NCBI GenBank assembly: GCA_963721645.1
Contig: CAVRJK010000002.1
Coordinates: forward strand, 930,001-994,000
Source: JALZKA01 sp963721645
GTDB lineage: Bacteria > Actinomycetota > Thermoleophilia > Solirubrobacterales > 70-9
Length of the DNA: 64,000 bases
Direction: 5' to 3'
In this document: in pieces, positions 56,575 to 64,000 of the stretch
Numbering within the stretch: position 1 is the stretch's first letter
Layout of the letters: each line of letters opens with the position of its first letter
Notes under the pieces: generated by a model
What the model saw: only the letters and a program-made list of their open reading frames with translations
Databases searched by the model: none
Told to the model about the DNA's origin: nothing
Made by a program: the position numbers and the translations under genes

Positions 56575-57545
56575 GGCTTCTGCTTCTTCTTTGGGCTTGG
56601 TACCGGGGCTGCGAAGCTCTCTAAGAGCTCGGCGACCTCTTCGGGCTTTTCGACCTGGGGGGCGTGGCCGGCCTCTTCGATCAACTCCAACTGGACGCCG
56701 TTCACGTCTTCGAAGCCGGCGAGTGAGGGCTCCGCGTCGAAGATCTGGTCCTCAGCGCCGAAGATCACCATCAGCGGCACCGGGGTGCGCTTGAAGCGCT
56801 CGTCGAGCGGCAGCTCCTTCGTGAACTCGTCAGCCTCGGCCGCCGCTTCGTCGTAGGACGTGTAAGTCATGGCCCGGAAGTCGTCGACGACCTGATCGGG
56901 ATTCTCGAAGGCGCCGTCGACGTCGTAATCGGGCGAAAATGCCTCGCCGTAGCCGTCCCTGACAGCGAAGTCGGGCGTCATTCGCCACATCGCCTCGCCC
57001 AGAACCGGTGTGTAGCCGAGCTTGGCGAGGAAGGGCAGGCCATCGCCGAAGCCCTCGCGGCTCGGCGCCATGTCGATCAGGACCGCGCGATCGACCAACT
57101 GCGATGCCTGCTCGGCAAGCGACGTCGCTACGGACCCGCCCATCGAGTTGCCTACCACCATCGCTCCCTGGACCTCCAGCACGTTAAGTGCCTCCGCGAC
57201 CGTGGAGGCCTGCTCCGGAATCGAGTAGCCGGACTCGGGTTTCTCCGAACCCCCGAAGCCCAGGAGGTCCATGCGGATCACCCTGTGGTTCTCGGCCAGG
57301 AGGGGCTCTAACCCGTCAAACCACTGAAGGGAATTCGCGTAGCCGTGAAGGAGCACGACCGGCTGACCCTTGCCCTGGCCCGAGTCCGTCACCTGAACAT
57401 CACCGGACGAGAGCTCAAGGATGCGCGAGCCGTCCACGGTCTGTGTCGCCTCCTTCGTCTGGCTCTGCGTTGAAACCGTGTTGACCGCGAGCAGGATCGC
57501 CAGCAACACGAACAGGCTGGCCAAGACCTTCCACCGGGCCTTCAT
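56457..57545 (-). CDS. Membrane-anchored or secreted alpha/beta hydrolase with repeat tail
   Basis: The 362-residue protein has an N-terminal signal or anchor (VLASLFVLLAILLAVNTVST) and a hydrolase core with VVLLHGYANSLQWF, the Ser nucleophile elbow VVGNSMGGSVA, an acid in VIFGAEDQIFD, and His in EEAGHAPQVEKPEEV. It is a lipase/esterase-like enzyme outside the cytoplasm; the substrate is unknown. The last 45 or so residues are a basic repeat tail (KKQKPGSDP three times, then KNQKQKKTNNK), encoded by the palindromic repeats. Confidence 0.83.
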   Translation of the reverse strand: MKARWKVLASLFVLLAILLAVNTVSTQSQTKEATQTVDGSRILELSSGDVQVTDSGQGKGQPVVLLHGYANSLQWFDGLEPLLAENHRVIRMDLLGFGGSEKPESGYSIPEQASTVAEALNVLEVQGAMVVGNSMGGSVATSLAEQASQLVDRAVLIDMAPSREGFGDGLPFLAKLGYTPVLGEAMWRMTPDFAVRDGYGEAFSPDYDVDGAFENPDQVVDDFRAMTYTSYDEAAAEADEFTKELPLDERFKRTPVPLMVIFGAEDQIFDAEPSLAGFEDVNGVQLELIEEAGHAPQVEKPEEVAELLESFAAPVPSPKKKQKPGSDPPKKQKPGSDPKTPAKKQKPGSDPKNQKQKKTNNK

Positions 57546-57596
57546 CGCAGCCGCCTGCCTACGCCGCTTTCGCTGCTGATGCGGGTCATCCTGGGC

Positions 57597-58175
57597 TCAT
57601 CCGTCCTTGGGCCCGAGGCCCAACTCGTCAGCCCTTCCGGCCATCGCATCAATCACGAACTGGACGTGCTCGTCGAAGTCCACGCCCAGTTCCTCGGCGC
57701 CCTGGCGTACCTCGTCGCGGTTGACACCGGCTGCAAACGACGGCTGCTTGAGCTTCTTCTTGACTGATTTGGGGGCCATGCCCTCGATGCCGGTAGGGCG
57801 AACCAGAGCGCAAGCGGCGATGAACCCCGACAGCTCGTCCACCGCGAAGAGCGCCTTTGCCATCTGGGTTTCGCGCGGCACCCCGAGGAACGTCGCGTGA
57901 CCTGCGACGGCGTCGATCACGTCCTGGGGCCAGCCCATCTCCTCGAAGAGCCTGAGAGCGGTCCGCGGGTGACCGTTCTCGGTGTCGTCGAGATCCGGAA
58001 AGCGCTCGTAGTCGAGATCGTGCACCAGACCCGTCACGGCCCACTTTTCCGTGTCCTCGCCCCACTTGTCGGCATACGCGACCATCGCGGCTTCCACGCC
58101 GAGCATGTGCTTGCGAAGGGCCTCGGAGGAGACCCACTCGCAGACAAGCTTCCAGGCTTCCTCGCGGGTAGGCAT
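57597..58175 (-). CDS. HD-domain protein
   Basis: The 192-residue HD-superfamily phosphohydrolase-like protein has LRKHMLGVEAAMVAYADKWGEDTEKWAVTGLVHDLDYERFPD, where His, His-Asp and the following acids form the metal site, then ENGHPRTALRLFEEMGW and VAGHATFLGVPRETQMAKALFAVDELSGFI. The layout matches small hydrolases often annotated as HDIG proteins; the substrate is unknown. ATG 58175 follows the minus-strand TAGCCT box by 7 nt. Confidence 0.8.
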   Translation of the reverse strand: MPTREEAWKLVCEWVSSEALRKHMLGVEAAMVAYADKWGEDTEKWAVTGLVHDLDYERFPDLDDTENGHPRTALRLFEEMGWPQDVIDAVAGHATFLGVPRETQMAKALFAVDELSGFIAACALVRPTGIEGMAPKSVKKKLKQPSFAAGVNRDEVRQGAEELGVDFDEHVQFVIDAMAGRADELGLGPKDG

Positions 58176-58181
58176 GTCCCG

Positions 58182-58188
58182 TAGGCTA
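58182..58188. promoter_or_regulatory. Symmetric divergent -10 box, HD gene/murA
   Basis: TAGGCTA reads TAGGCT on the plus strand (10 nt before the murA ATG) and TAGCCT on the minus strand (7 nt before the HD gene ATG). The two starts are only 22 bp apart, so one near-palindromic element would serve both leaderless genes. Confidence 0.5.
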
Positions 58189-58197
58189 ACCCCGGTC

Positions 58198-59502
58198 ATG
58201 GCGGACAAATTCCTGATCGACGGCGGCCAGCCCCTCACGGGCGAGATCACCGCTGCGGGCAACAAGAATGCTGCCCTGCCGATCCTCGCCGCCTGCCTCC
58301 TCACGGACGAAGAGCTTCGGCTCTCGAACGTGCCGAAGATCCGCGACACGGAGGCCCAGATCGCGATCCTGGAGGGTCTTGGCGTCCGCGCCGAGTGGGG
58401 ATCCGACCACGAGCTGTTGCTGCAGGCCAAGGGTGTGACCGAGGTTTCCCCCGACGAGGCGCTCTCGGCCCGTATCCGAGCCTCCTTCCTTCTGGCCGGC
58501 CCGCTCATAGCCCGCTTCGGCGAGGCGCGCATGCCTCCGCCCGGGGGCGACTTCATCGGGCGCAGGCGCCTCGACCCGCACCTCGACGCATTCATCGACA
58601 TGGGCGCCGAGATCTCCGGCTCGCGCATGATCGAGATCACCGCGCCCAACGGCGGTCTCAAGCCCTGCGCCGTGTTCATGGACGAGCCGTCCGTGATGGG
58701 CACCGAGAACGCGCTCATGGCCGCGGCGCTCACGCCCGGTCCCACCACGATCCAAAACGCCGCCTCCGAACCGCACGTTCAAGACCTGGCACGTCTCCTG
58801 GTGAAGATGGGCGCGAAGATCGACGGCATCGGCTCAAACGTGATGACCGTCCACGGCCGTGACAAGCTGGGCGGCGCCGAGCACCGCATCTGCCCGGATC
58901 ACATCGAGGTCGGAAGCTTCATGGCACTCGCCGCCGCAACCGGGGGAGACCTTCGCATCCGCGACGCGGGAGTAGACGATCTCCACATGATTCGCCGCGC
59001 TTTCGAGCGGGTGGGCCTGAAGACCGAGGCGGACGGCCAAGATCTGCTGGTCCCGCCCGGCCAGGACCTGCGTGTCCAGGACGATCTGGGCGATGCGATT
59101 CCCAAGATCGAGGACGGCCCCTGGCCCGCCTTCCCGGCCGACCTGACCTCAATTGCCCTCGCGCTGGCCACGCAGGCCTCGGGAACCGTGCTGATCTTCG
59201 AGAAGATGTTCGAGAACCGCCTGTTCTTTGTTGACAAGCTCGTTGCGATGGGCGCTCGGATCACGCTCTGCGATCCCCACAGGGCGATCGTCAGCGGACC
59301 GAGCCGGCTTCACGGTGAGCGAGTCGAAAGCCCCGACATCCGCGCCGGCATGGCGATCCTCATTGCGGCGCTCGCCGCGGAGGGGCGCTCCGAGATCGGC
59401 AACATCGTGCAGATCGACCGCGGCTACGAGTCGATCGACGAGCGCCTGCGTGGTCTCGGTGCGCGGATCGAGCGTGTCTCGGCCGACCGTGTGCCCGCGT
59501 AG
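58198..59502 (+). CDS. murA: MurA, UDP-GlcNAc 1-carboxyvinyltransferase
   Basis: This is the first committed enzyme of peptidoglycan precursor synthesis. The 434-residue EPSP-synthase-fold protein has GNKNAALPILAACLLTDEEL, ARIRASFLLAGPL, GGLKPCAVFMDEPSVMGTENALMAA, FPADLTSIALALATQASGT and MFENRLFFVDKLVAMGA. The loop that normally carries the fosfomycin-target Cys (PGGC) reads PPGGDFIGRRRLDPH: the Cys is Asp near residue 118, as in mycobacterial MurA, which implies intrinsic fosfomycin insensitivity. hisZ follows 18 bp later. Confidence 0.93.
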   Translation: MADKFLIDGGQPLTGEITAAGNKNAALPILAACLLTDEELRLSNVPKIRDTEAQIAILEGLGVRAEWGSDHELLLQAKGVTEVSPDEALSARIRASFLLAGPLIARFGEARMPPPGGDFIGRRRLDPHLDAFIDMGAEISGSRMIEITAPNGGLKPCAVFMDEPSVMGTENALMAAALTPGPTTIQNAASEPHVQDLARLLVKMGAKIDGIGSNVMTVHGRDKLGGAEHRICPDHIEVGSFMALAAATGGDLRIRDAGVDDLHMIRRAFERVGLKTEADGQDLLVPPGQDLRVQDDLGDAIPKIEDGPWPAFPADLTSIALALATQASGTVLIFEKMFENRLFFVDKLVAMGARITLCDPHRAIVSGPSRLHGERVESPDIRAGMAILIAALAAEGRSEIGNIVQIDRGYESIDERLRGLGARIERVSADRVPA

Positions 59503-59520
59503 CCGGGAAAGAAGGCCCGA

Positions 59521-60516
59521 ATGACCCACCCGATCCCACCCGGGAGCAGAGACATCCTGCCCGACGAGATGCGCGAGCTCCGCTTGCTCCAAGCGAGCCT
59601 CGCGCAGGTCTTCGAGAGCTTTGGATACGGGGAGGTAGCTACGCCGACGGTCGAGTTCGAAGACGTCCTCACCACCGGCGAGGACACCGGAATGGCGACG
59701 GCACACCGATTCTTCGACGCGCAAGGACGGGTGCTGGCGATGCGGGCGGACTCGACGGTTCCAATCGCCCGCCTCGTGGCGAACCGATACGCCACCGCCG
59801 CGCCGCCGTTTCGCTTCTTCTACAACGCCCGTGCCTATCGGGCCGTGCGCCCGCAGCGCGGACAGACCGGCGAGTTCTTCCAGGCGGGCGTCGAGTTGAT
59901 CGGGTCTCCGGCCCCCGACGGCACGGCTGAGGTCGTCGAGGTCTTGAGCGCCGCGCTGGATGCGGCCGGCCTCAATCGCGCGGTGATCGGCCTGGGCGAC
60001 GCGGCGCTGTATGGCCAGCTACTCACAGAGCTAGGCATCGCCGAGGACGAACAGGAGGTGATCCTGGGGCTCCTGGCGTCGCGAGACCTGGTGGGCCTGG
60101 AGGAGGAGCTCTCCTCATTCGATCTCTCTGACTCGAGCGCCGAGCTGCTCCGCCGGATCCCCTCGCTCCGAGGAGGCCCTGAGGTCCTGGACGAGGCCAA
60201 GAGCCTCGGCGGGGAGGCCGTCGCCAGAGCGGTCCAGCGCGTCATGGACACCTACGAGTCGATCGCCGCCCGCGGAATCGCGGAGCGAGTGCAGCTCGAC
60301 CTCGGACTGCTTCGCGACCTGGGCTATTACACCGGCGCCATCCTCGAGGTGTACGACCCGGCGCTCGGGCATGTCCTGGGCGGCGGCGGACGCTACGACG
60401 ATCTGATGGGACGCTTCGGCAAGCGCCTCCCGGCTGTCGGCTTTGCCCTCAACCTCGAGCGCCTTCACATCGCACAAGCCGAGGAAGAGCGGATCGCAGA
60501 GGAGGGATCGGCTTGA
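59521..60516 (+). CDS. hisZ: HisZ, ATP phosphoribosyltransferase regulatory subunit
   Basis: The 331-residue histidyl-tRNA-synthetase paralogue is required by short HisG. It has the class II core PPGSRDILPDEMRELRLL, MRADSTVPIARLVANRY, RFFYNARAYRAVRPQRGQTGEFFQAGVELIG and GGGGRYDDLMGRFGKRLPAVGFALNLERL. It lacks the C-terminal anticodon-binding domain of HisS (length 331, not about 420). It is directly followed by a short hisG, as expected of a HisZ-HisG complex. The hisG start overlaps the stop as TTGA. Confidence 0.9.
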   Translation: MTHPIPPGSRDILPDEMRELRLLQASLAQVFESFGYGEVATPTVEFEDVLTTGEDTGMATAHRFFDAQGRVLAMRADSTVPIARLVANRYATAAPPFRFFYNARAYRAVRPQRGQTGEFFQAGVELIGSPAPDGTAEVVEVLSAALDAAGLNRAVIGLGDAALYGQLLTELGIAEDEQEVILGLLASRDLVGLEEELSSFDLSDSSAELLRRIPSLRGGPEVLDEAKSLGGEAVARAVQRVMDTYESIAARGIAERVQLDLGLLRDLGYYTGAILEVYDPALGHVLGGGGRYDDLMGRFGKRLPAVGFALNLERLHIAQAEEERIAEEGSA

Positions 60517-61187
60517 GCGGCGTGGCCAGGCCAACCGCCGCGCTCCAATCGGGGCCGCTTCGCATGGCCTTGCCCCGCGGCGCTCTTTTGAATGAGACCC
60601 TGGACGTCCTGGACAAGATCGGCGCCGACACGGCTGGTGTGCGCTCAGACTCGCGTTCGCTCATCTTCGAGACCGACGACCTCATCTTCGTGACGATGCG
60701 CCCCTCGGACGTCCCCACATATGTCGAAGCTGGTGCGGCCGACGTCGGCATCACCGGCAAGGACGTCCTGCTCGAGTCGGATCGCGTCTTTTACGAGCTG
60801 TCGGACCTCAACTACGGCGGATGCCGGATGGTCCTGGCGGGGCCGGACGGCGAGGACGACCGTGTGTCCGCACAGGCTCGCCGCCTCGGAGCCATCCGGA
60901 TCGCAACCAAGTACCCGCGAATAGCCGAACGCTTCTTCGAGGACACGGGCAGGGCCGCCGAGGTGATCGAGGTCAAGGGTTCCGTCGAGTTGGCGCCCGT
61001 CTCGGGCCTGGCGGATGCAATCGTCGATCTTGTGGACAGCGGCCGGACGCTCAGGGACAACGGACTGGTGGTTCGCGAGGTGATCGTCGAGTCGACCGCC
61101 CGTCTCATCGCCAACCGTGTTTCGCACAAGCTCCGAGCACGCGAGATCGACGGCCTTGTCGAGCGTTTGAAGGAAGCGACGTCGTGA
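60513..61187 (+). CDS. hisG: HisG, ATP phosphoribosyltransferase (short form)
   Basis: This enzyme catalyses the first step of histidine synthesis. The 224-residue protein lacks the C-terminal ACT-like domain of long HisG, so it needs HisZ. It has LRMALPRGALLNETLDVLDKIG, MRPSDVPTYVEAGAADVGITGKDVLLE, ATKYPRIAERFFE and VKGSVELAPVSGLADAIVDLVDSGRTLRDNGL. The TTG start overlaps the hisZ stop (TTGA); GTG 60522 is an alternative. Confidence 0.94.
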   Translation: MSGVARPTAALQSGPLRMALPRGALLNETLDVLDKIGADTAGVRSDSRSLIFETDDLIFVTMRPSDVPTYVEAGAADVGITGKDVLLESDRVFYELSDLNYGGCRMVLAGPDGEDDRVSAQARRLGAIRIATKYPRIAERFFEDTGRAAEVIEVKGSVELAPVSGLADAIVDLVDSGRTLRDNGLVVREVIVESTARLIANRVSHKLRAREIDGLVERLKEATS

Positions 61188-62467
61188 GGATCGAGCGTGT
61201 TGCCTGGGACGGCGCGGACCCAGAGGTACTTGCCGCGCGCCTTCGTCACGCCGCTTCACCCCCGGCTGAGCTTTCCGAAAAGGTCGCGGAGATCATCGAG
61301 CGAGTGCGCTCGGACGGCGACACTGCCCTCAAGCAGATGAGCGTCGAGCTCGACGGAGCCGAACGGGCGCCACAGTCGCTTCGAGTTCCCGCCGATGCGG
61401 CCGAGGAGGCATTTGCAGCGCTCGACCAGGACCTGGCCGAGGCGCTGAGTCTGGCGGCGGCCAATATCCGCGAGGTCTCAGAAGCGGAGCTCCGGCTGCC
61501 CGTCTACACGGAACTGAGCCAGGGCCAAGAGGTCTCTGTTTTGGAGCGGCCGGTCGCAAGCGCAGGCGTGTACGCGCCCGGCGGCAGAGCCGCATACCCG
61601 TCGTCGGTCCTGATGGGATTGATCCCGGCACGGACCGCCGGCGTGGGGAGGACCGTGCTCGTTTCGCCGCCAAGCCCCGACGGCACCGTACCTCCAGCCG
61701 TCCTGGCCGCAGCGCGCATCGCCGACGCCGACGAGATCTACGCGATCGGAGGTGCCCAAGCCGTTGCCGCGCTCGCGATCGGGACCGACGCCGTGAGGCG
61801 AGTCGATGTCGTCGCCGGACCGGGAAATGCCTGGGTGACGGAAGCAAAGCGCCAGCTGTTCGGCACTGTCGGCATCGACGGCCTCGCGGGTCCCTCGGAG
61901 CTCGTAGTGGTAGCCGACGAAGCGGGCGGTGCCCGCAAGGTTGCTTTGGATGCGCTGGCGCAGGCAGAGCACGGGCCCGACAGCCCGGTTGTGGTGATTT
62001 CCCCGTCAGCGGAGCTTCTGGGCGAGCTGGCCGGCACACTCGTCACGCTGGCCGGCGACCGCCCGTCCGTGGCCGATGCACCGGTCGCGCTGGTCGAGGC
62101 ACCAACCCTGGACCTGGCGCTGGAGCTCTCCGACGCCTTCGCTCCGGAGCATCTCGAACTTCGATTCGCACGCGCCGACGAGGTCGCCGCCAACCGGATC
62201 GCAGGATGCGTTTTTATCGGCGGCGCCGGGGCCACCGCCTTTGGCGACTACACGGCAGGGTCCAACCACATCCTCCCGACCGGAGGCGCCGCGCGATTCT
62301 CTGGACCGCTCGGTGTCGGAGCGTTCATGCGCCGGATGTCGATAGTGGACGTCCCTCGAAGTGCCGCCGCGAAGCTCTTCGAGGCGACCGACACGATCGC
62401 CAGATCCGAAGGACTCCCCGTGCACGGGGAGTCGGCAATCGCGCAGATGCAACCGGAAACCTCGTGA
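61184..62467 (+). CDS. hisD: HisD, histidinol dehydrogenase
   Basis: This zinc enzyme oxidises histidinol to histidine in the last two steps. The 427-residue protein has RPVASAGVYAPGGRAAYPSSVLMGLIPA, IGGAQAVAALAIGTDAVRRVDVVAGPGNAWVTEAKRQLFG, GPSELVVVADE, LAQAEHGPDSPVV and FIGGAGATAFGDYTAGSNHILPTGGAARFSGPLGV, the family's catalytic and zinc regions. The GTG start overlaps the hisG stop (GTGA). Confidence 0.95.
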   Translation: MRIERVAWDGADPEVLAARLRHAASPPAELSEKVAEIIERVRSDGDTALKQMSVELDGAERAPQSLRVPADAAEEAFAALDQDLAEALSLAAANIREVSEAELRLPVYTELSQGQEVSVLERPVASAGVYAPGGRAAYPSSVLMGLIPARTAGVGRTVLVSPPSPDGTVPPAVLAAARIADADEIYAIGGAQAVAALAIGTDAVRRVDVVAGPGNAWVTEAKRQLFGTVGIDGLAGPSELVVVADEAGGARKVALDALAQAEHGPDSPVVVISPSAELLGELAGTLVTLAGDRPSVADAPVALVEAPTLDLALELSDAFAPEHLELRFARADEVAANRIAGCVFIGGAGATAFGDYTAGSNHILPTGGAARFSGPLGVGAFMRRMSIVDVPRSAAAKLFEATDTIARSEGLPVHGESAIAQMQPETS

Positions 62468-62475
62468 TTTGCAGG

Positions 62476-62481
62476 TAACTT
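62476..62481 (+). promoter_or_regulatory. -10 box of hisB (TAACTT)
   Basis: TAACTT ends 7 nt before ATG 62489, suggesting an internal leaderless promoter in the his cluster. Confidence 0.45.
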
Positions 62482-62488
62482 GAAGCCG

Positions 62489-63077
62489 ATGGCACGCACC
62501 GCTGACATCACGCGCAATACCGGGGAAACCAGGGTCTCCCTCAAGCTCGACCTGGACGGGGGCACCGTCTCCGCCAAGACGGGAGTGGGTTTCCTTGACC
62601 ACATGCTGGACCTCCTGGGGCGCCACGGGCGCCTGGGTTTGGAGGTTGAGGCCGAGGGAGACCTCGAAACCGGAGCGCACCACACCGTGGAGGATGTCGG
62701 CATCGCGCTCGGCCAGGCCCTCGACGAGGCGCTGGGCGACCGCTCCAAAATCCGGCGGTACGGCAACGCCCGGATCCCGATGGACGAGTCGCTCGGCTCG
62801 TGTGCGATCGACATCTCGGGCAGGCCGTTGTGCGTCTTCGAGGCCGACCTCCCGCCGGGAACGGTCGCCGATTTCGACAACGAGCTCGCCGAAGAGTTCT
62901 TCCGAGCCGTTGCATCGACGTCCCGCATGACGCTCCATGTCGGCGTTGCCTACGGATCGAACGCCCACCACATGATCGAGGCCTGCTTCAAGGCTTTTGC
63001 CCGCGCGCTGCGCGAGGCCGTCTCGATCGATCCCGAGGAGACCGGGCATCCCATCGACGAAGGGCACGCTGACTTGA
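62489..63077 (+). CDS. hisB: HisB, imidazoleglycerol-phosphate dehydratase (frame break near the end)
   Basis: This manganese dehydratase has VGFLDHMLDLLGRHGRLGLEVEAEGDLETGAHHTVEDVGIALGQAL, SLGSCAIDISGRP and HVGVAYGSNAHHMIEACFKAFARALREAV. The frame as given runs on into hisH. Removing one G from the GGG at 63044-63046 restores the canonical C-terminus GIPSTKGTLT and a TGA at 63075-63077 that overlaps the hisH TTG as TTGA. So an extra base is present, and separate HisB and HisH are expected. Confidence 0.9.
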
Positions 63078-63694
63078 TCGCGATCTGCGACTACGGCATG
63101 GGCAACCTGCGCTCGGTTGAGAAGGCGCTCGCCCGGGTCGGGTCGGATGCGGCTCGTGTCACGGACCCAGTTGCCGCTCGAGACGCCGAGGGCTTGATCC
63201 TGCCCGGAGTCGGTGCCTTCCCGGAGGCGATGTCTCGCATCCGCGCCCAGGGATTCGACGCCCTGATCGCCGAACGCGCCGCGGCGGGCGTCCCGGTGCT
63301 CGGCATCTGTCTCGGAATGCAACTCATCTTCGGCTCCTCGACGGAACTTGCGGGCGCCGAGGGCCTGGCTCTGCTTGGCGGCAACGTCACCGATCTCGAT
63401 GCAAAGGGCCAGAAGGTCCCGCACATCGGTTGGGCGCCGGTGACCTGGACCCGCGAGTCACCGCTGACCGAAGGCCTGGAGCCCGGGGAGCCCTTTTATT
63501 TCGTCCACTCGCTCGCATCCCGGCCCACTGACAAGGCGGACACGCTCGGCACTGCGAACTACGGCGAGACCTTTGCCGCGGTTGTCGAGAAGGGCAACGT
63601 GTTCGGCGTCCAGTTCCACCCCGAGAAATCGAGCTCCGCGGGCCTGCGACTCCTCGAGAACTTCACGGCGATCTGCGCTCCCATTCCGGCTTGA
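63074..63694 (+). CDS. hisH: HisH, imidazole glycerol phosphate synthase glutaminase subunit
   Basis: This class I glutamine amidotransferase feeds ammonia to HisF. From TTG 63074 it has 206 residues: IAICDYGMGNLRSVEKAL, LPGVGAFPEAMSRI, the nucleophile Cys in VLGICLGMQLIFGSS, FYFVHS and the catalytic His-Glu in GVQFHPEKSSSAG. The TTG start overlaps the repaired hisB stop. The hisA start overlaps its own stop, again as TTGA. Confidence 0.92.
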   Translation: MIAICDYGMGNLRSVEKALARVGSDAARVTDPVAARDAEGLILPGVGAFPEAMSRIRAQGFDALIAERAAAGVPVLGICLGMQLIFGSSTELAGAEGLALLGGNVTDLDAKGQKVPHIGWAPVTWTRESPLTEGLEPGEPFYFVHSLASRPTDKADTLGTANYGETFAAVVEKGNVFGVQFHPEKSSSAGLRLLENFTAICAPIPA

Positions 63695-64000
63695 TCCTCT
63701 ACCCGGCAATCGATATCCGTGGCGGCCACGCCGTTCGGCTGGTTCAAGGGGACTACGAGCGTGAGACGGCGTACGACGCCGATCCTCTCGACGCCGCCGC
63801 TCGATGGGCCGACCAGGGAGCTGAGTGGCTTCACGTCGTGGACCTCGACGGTGCTCGCTCGGGAGCTTCAGAGAACCTCGAGCACGTGCGCCGGATCGCG
63901 ACGGGCACGGAAGCCTCGGTTCAGGTCGGCGGAGGCCTTCGCAACGACGACGCGGTCGCACGAGCCCTGGATGCCGGAGCGGAGCGTGTCGTAATCGGCA
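63691..64000 (+). CDS. hisA: HisA, ProFAR isomerase (3' part outside window)
   Basis: This TIM-barrel isomerase starts at TTG 63691 in a TTGA overlap with hisH. The visible 103 residues read ILYPAIDIRGGHAVRLVQGDYERETAYDADPLDAA, with the catalytic Asp in AIDIRGG, then LHVVDLDGARSG and VQVGGGLRNDDAV, all typical of HisA/PriA. Actinobacteria often use a dual-substrate PriA that also serves tryptophan synthesis; this stretch cannot decide that. Confidence 0.92.
   Translation, partial: MILYPAIDIRGGHAVRLVQGDYERETAYDADPLDAAARWADQGAEWLHVVDLDGARSGASENLEHVRRIATGTEASVQVGGGLRNDDAVARALDAGAERVVIG

Noticed and set aside
62489..63694. Apparent HisB-HisH fusion protein of about 400 residues
   Set aside because: Removing one G at 63044-63046 restores the canonical HisB ending GIPSTKGTLT and a TGA that overlaps a TTG start of HisH, the same junction used by hisG and hisA. 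A one-base insertion explains the fusion.

Overview
The window is a GC-rich chromosomal segment of an actinobacterium. The 16S rRNA, the menaquinone genes, DnaE2/ImuB with DUF6504, HisZ with a short HisG, and TANNNT -10 boxes a few bases before start codons all fit Actinobacteria. The 16S looks most like the Thermoleophilia lineage, but that placement is inferred by eye and was not searched.

Layout. 1-5.3 kb: menaquinone genes menD, menC, menA and menB on the minus strand, with menE diverging on the plus strand. 5.4-28.5 kb: a long plus-strand stretch rich in branched-chain and serine biosynthesis (ilvC, serC, serA, leuA, leuC, leuD, leuB, ilvE, cimA) plus argH and a 3-methyladenine glycosylase. 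Unrelated genes are interspersed: an oxidoreductase, an SDR, an alpha/beta hydrolase, an XRE-cupin regulator, a methyltransferase and a large membrane protein. 28.5-32.2 kb: a class A PBP diverging from tyrS. 32.2-37.6 kb: a complete rrn operon (16S-23S-5S, no spacer tRNA) with promoter, boxA-like sites, processing stems and terminator. 37.7-44.5 kb: a small membrane protein, an M28 peptidase and a minus-strand SOS mutagenesis cassette (imuB, DUF6504, dnaE2). A LexA-type palindrome precedes imuB, and a second overlaps the start of a small unknown gene. 44.5-50.2 kb: a lipoprotein and a branched-chain amino acid ABC transporter, with livK facing livHMGF. 50.3-58.2 kb: an isocitrate/isopropylmalate dehydrogenase paralogue, small zinc proteins, a thioesterase, a MacB/FtsX-type ABC exporter, a secreted hydrolase and an HD protein. 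58.2-64 kb: murA followed by the histidine genes hisZ, hisG, hisD, hisB, hisH and hisA, the last cut by the window edge.

Regulation. About twenty genes carry a TANNNT-like box 6-10 nt before the start codon, which predicts leaderless mRNAs. At three divergent gene pairs the -10 boxes overlap on opposite strands. Operon junctions repeatedly use a TTGA stop/start overlap. A leucine-rich leader peptide precedes leuA, and a weaker candidate leader precedes cimA.

Cautions. Five genes (DegT-type aminotransferase, M28 peptidase, dnaE2, imuB, hisB) show single-base frame breaks. Most look like one extra base, so sequencing or assembly indels are at least as likely as real gene decay. The apparent HisB-HisH fusion is explained this way. 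A palindromic repeat built on GGGGTCAGACCCC is scattered through the window and has entered several coding sequences.
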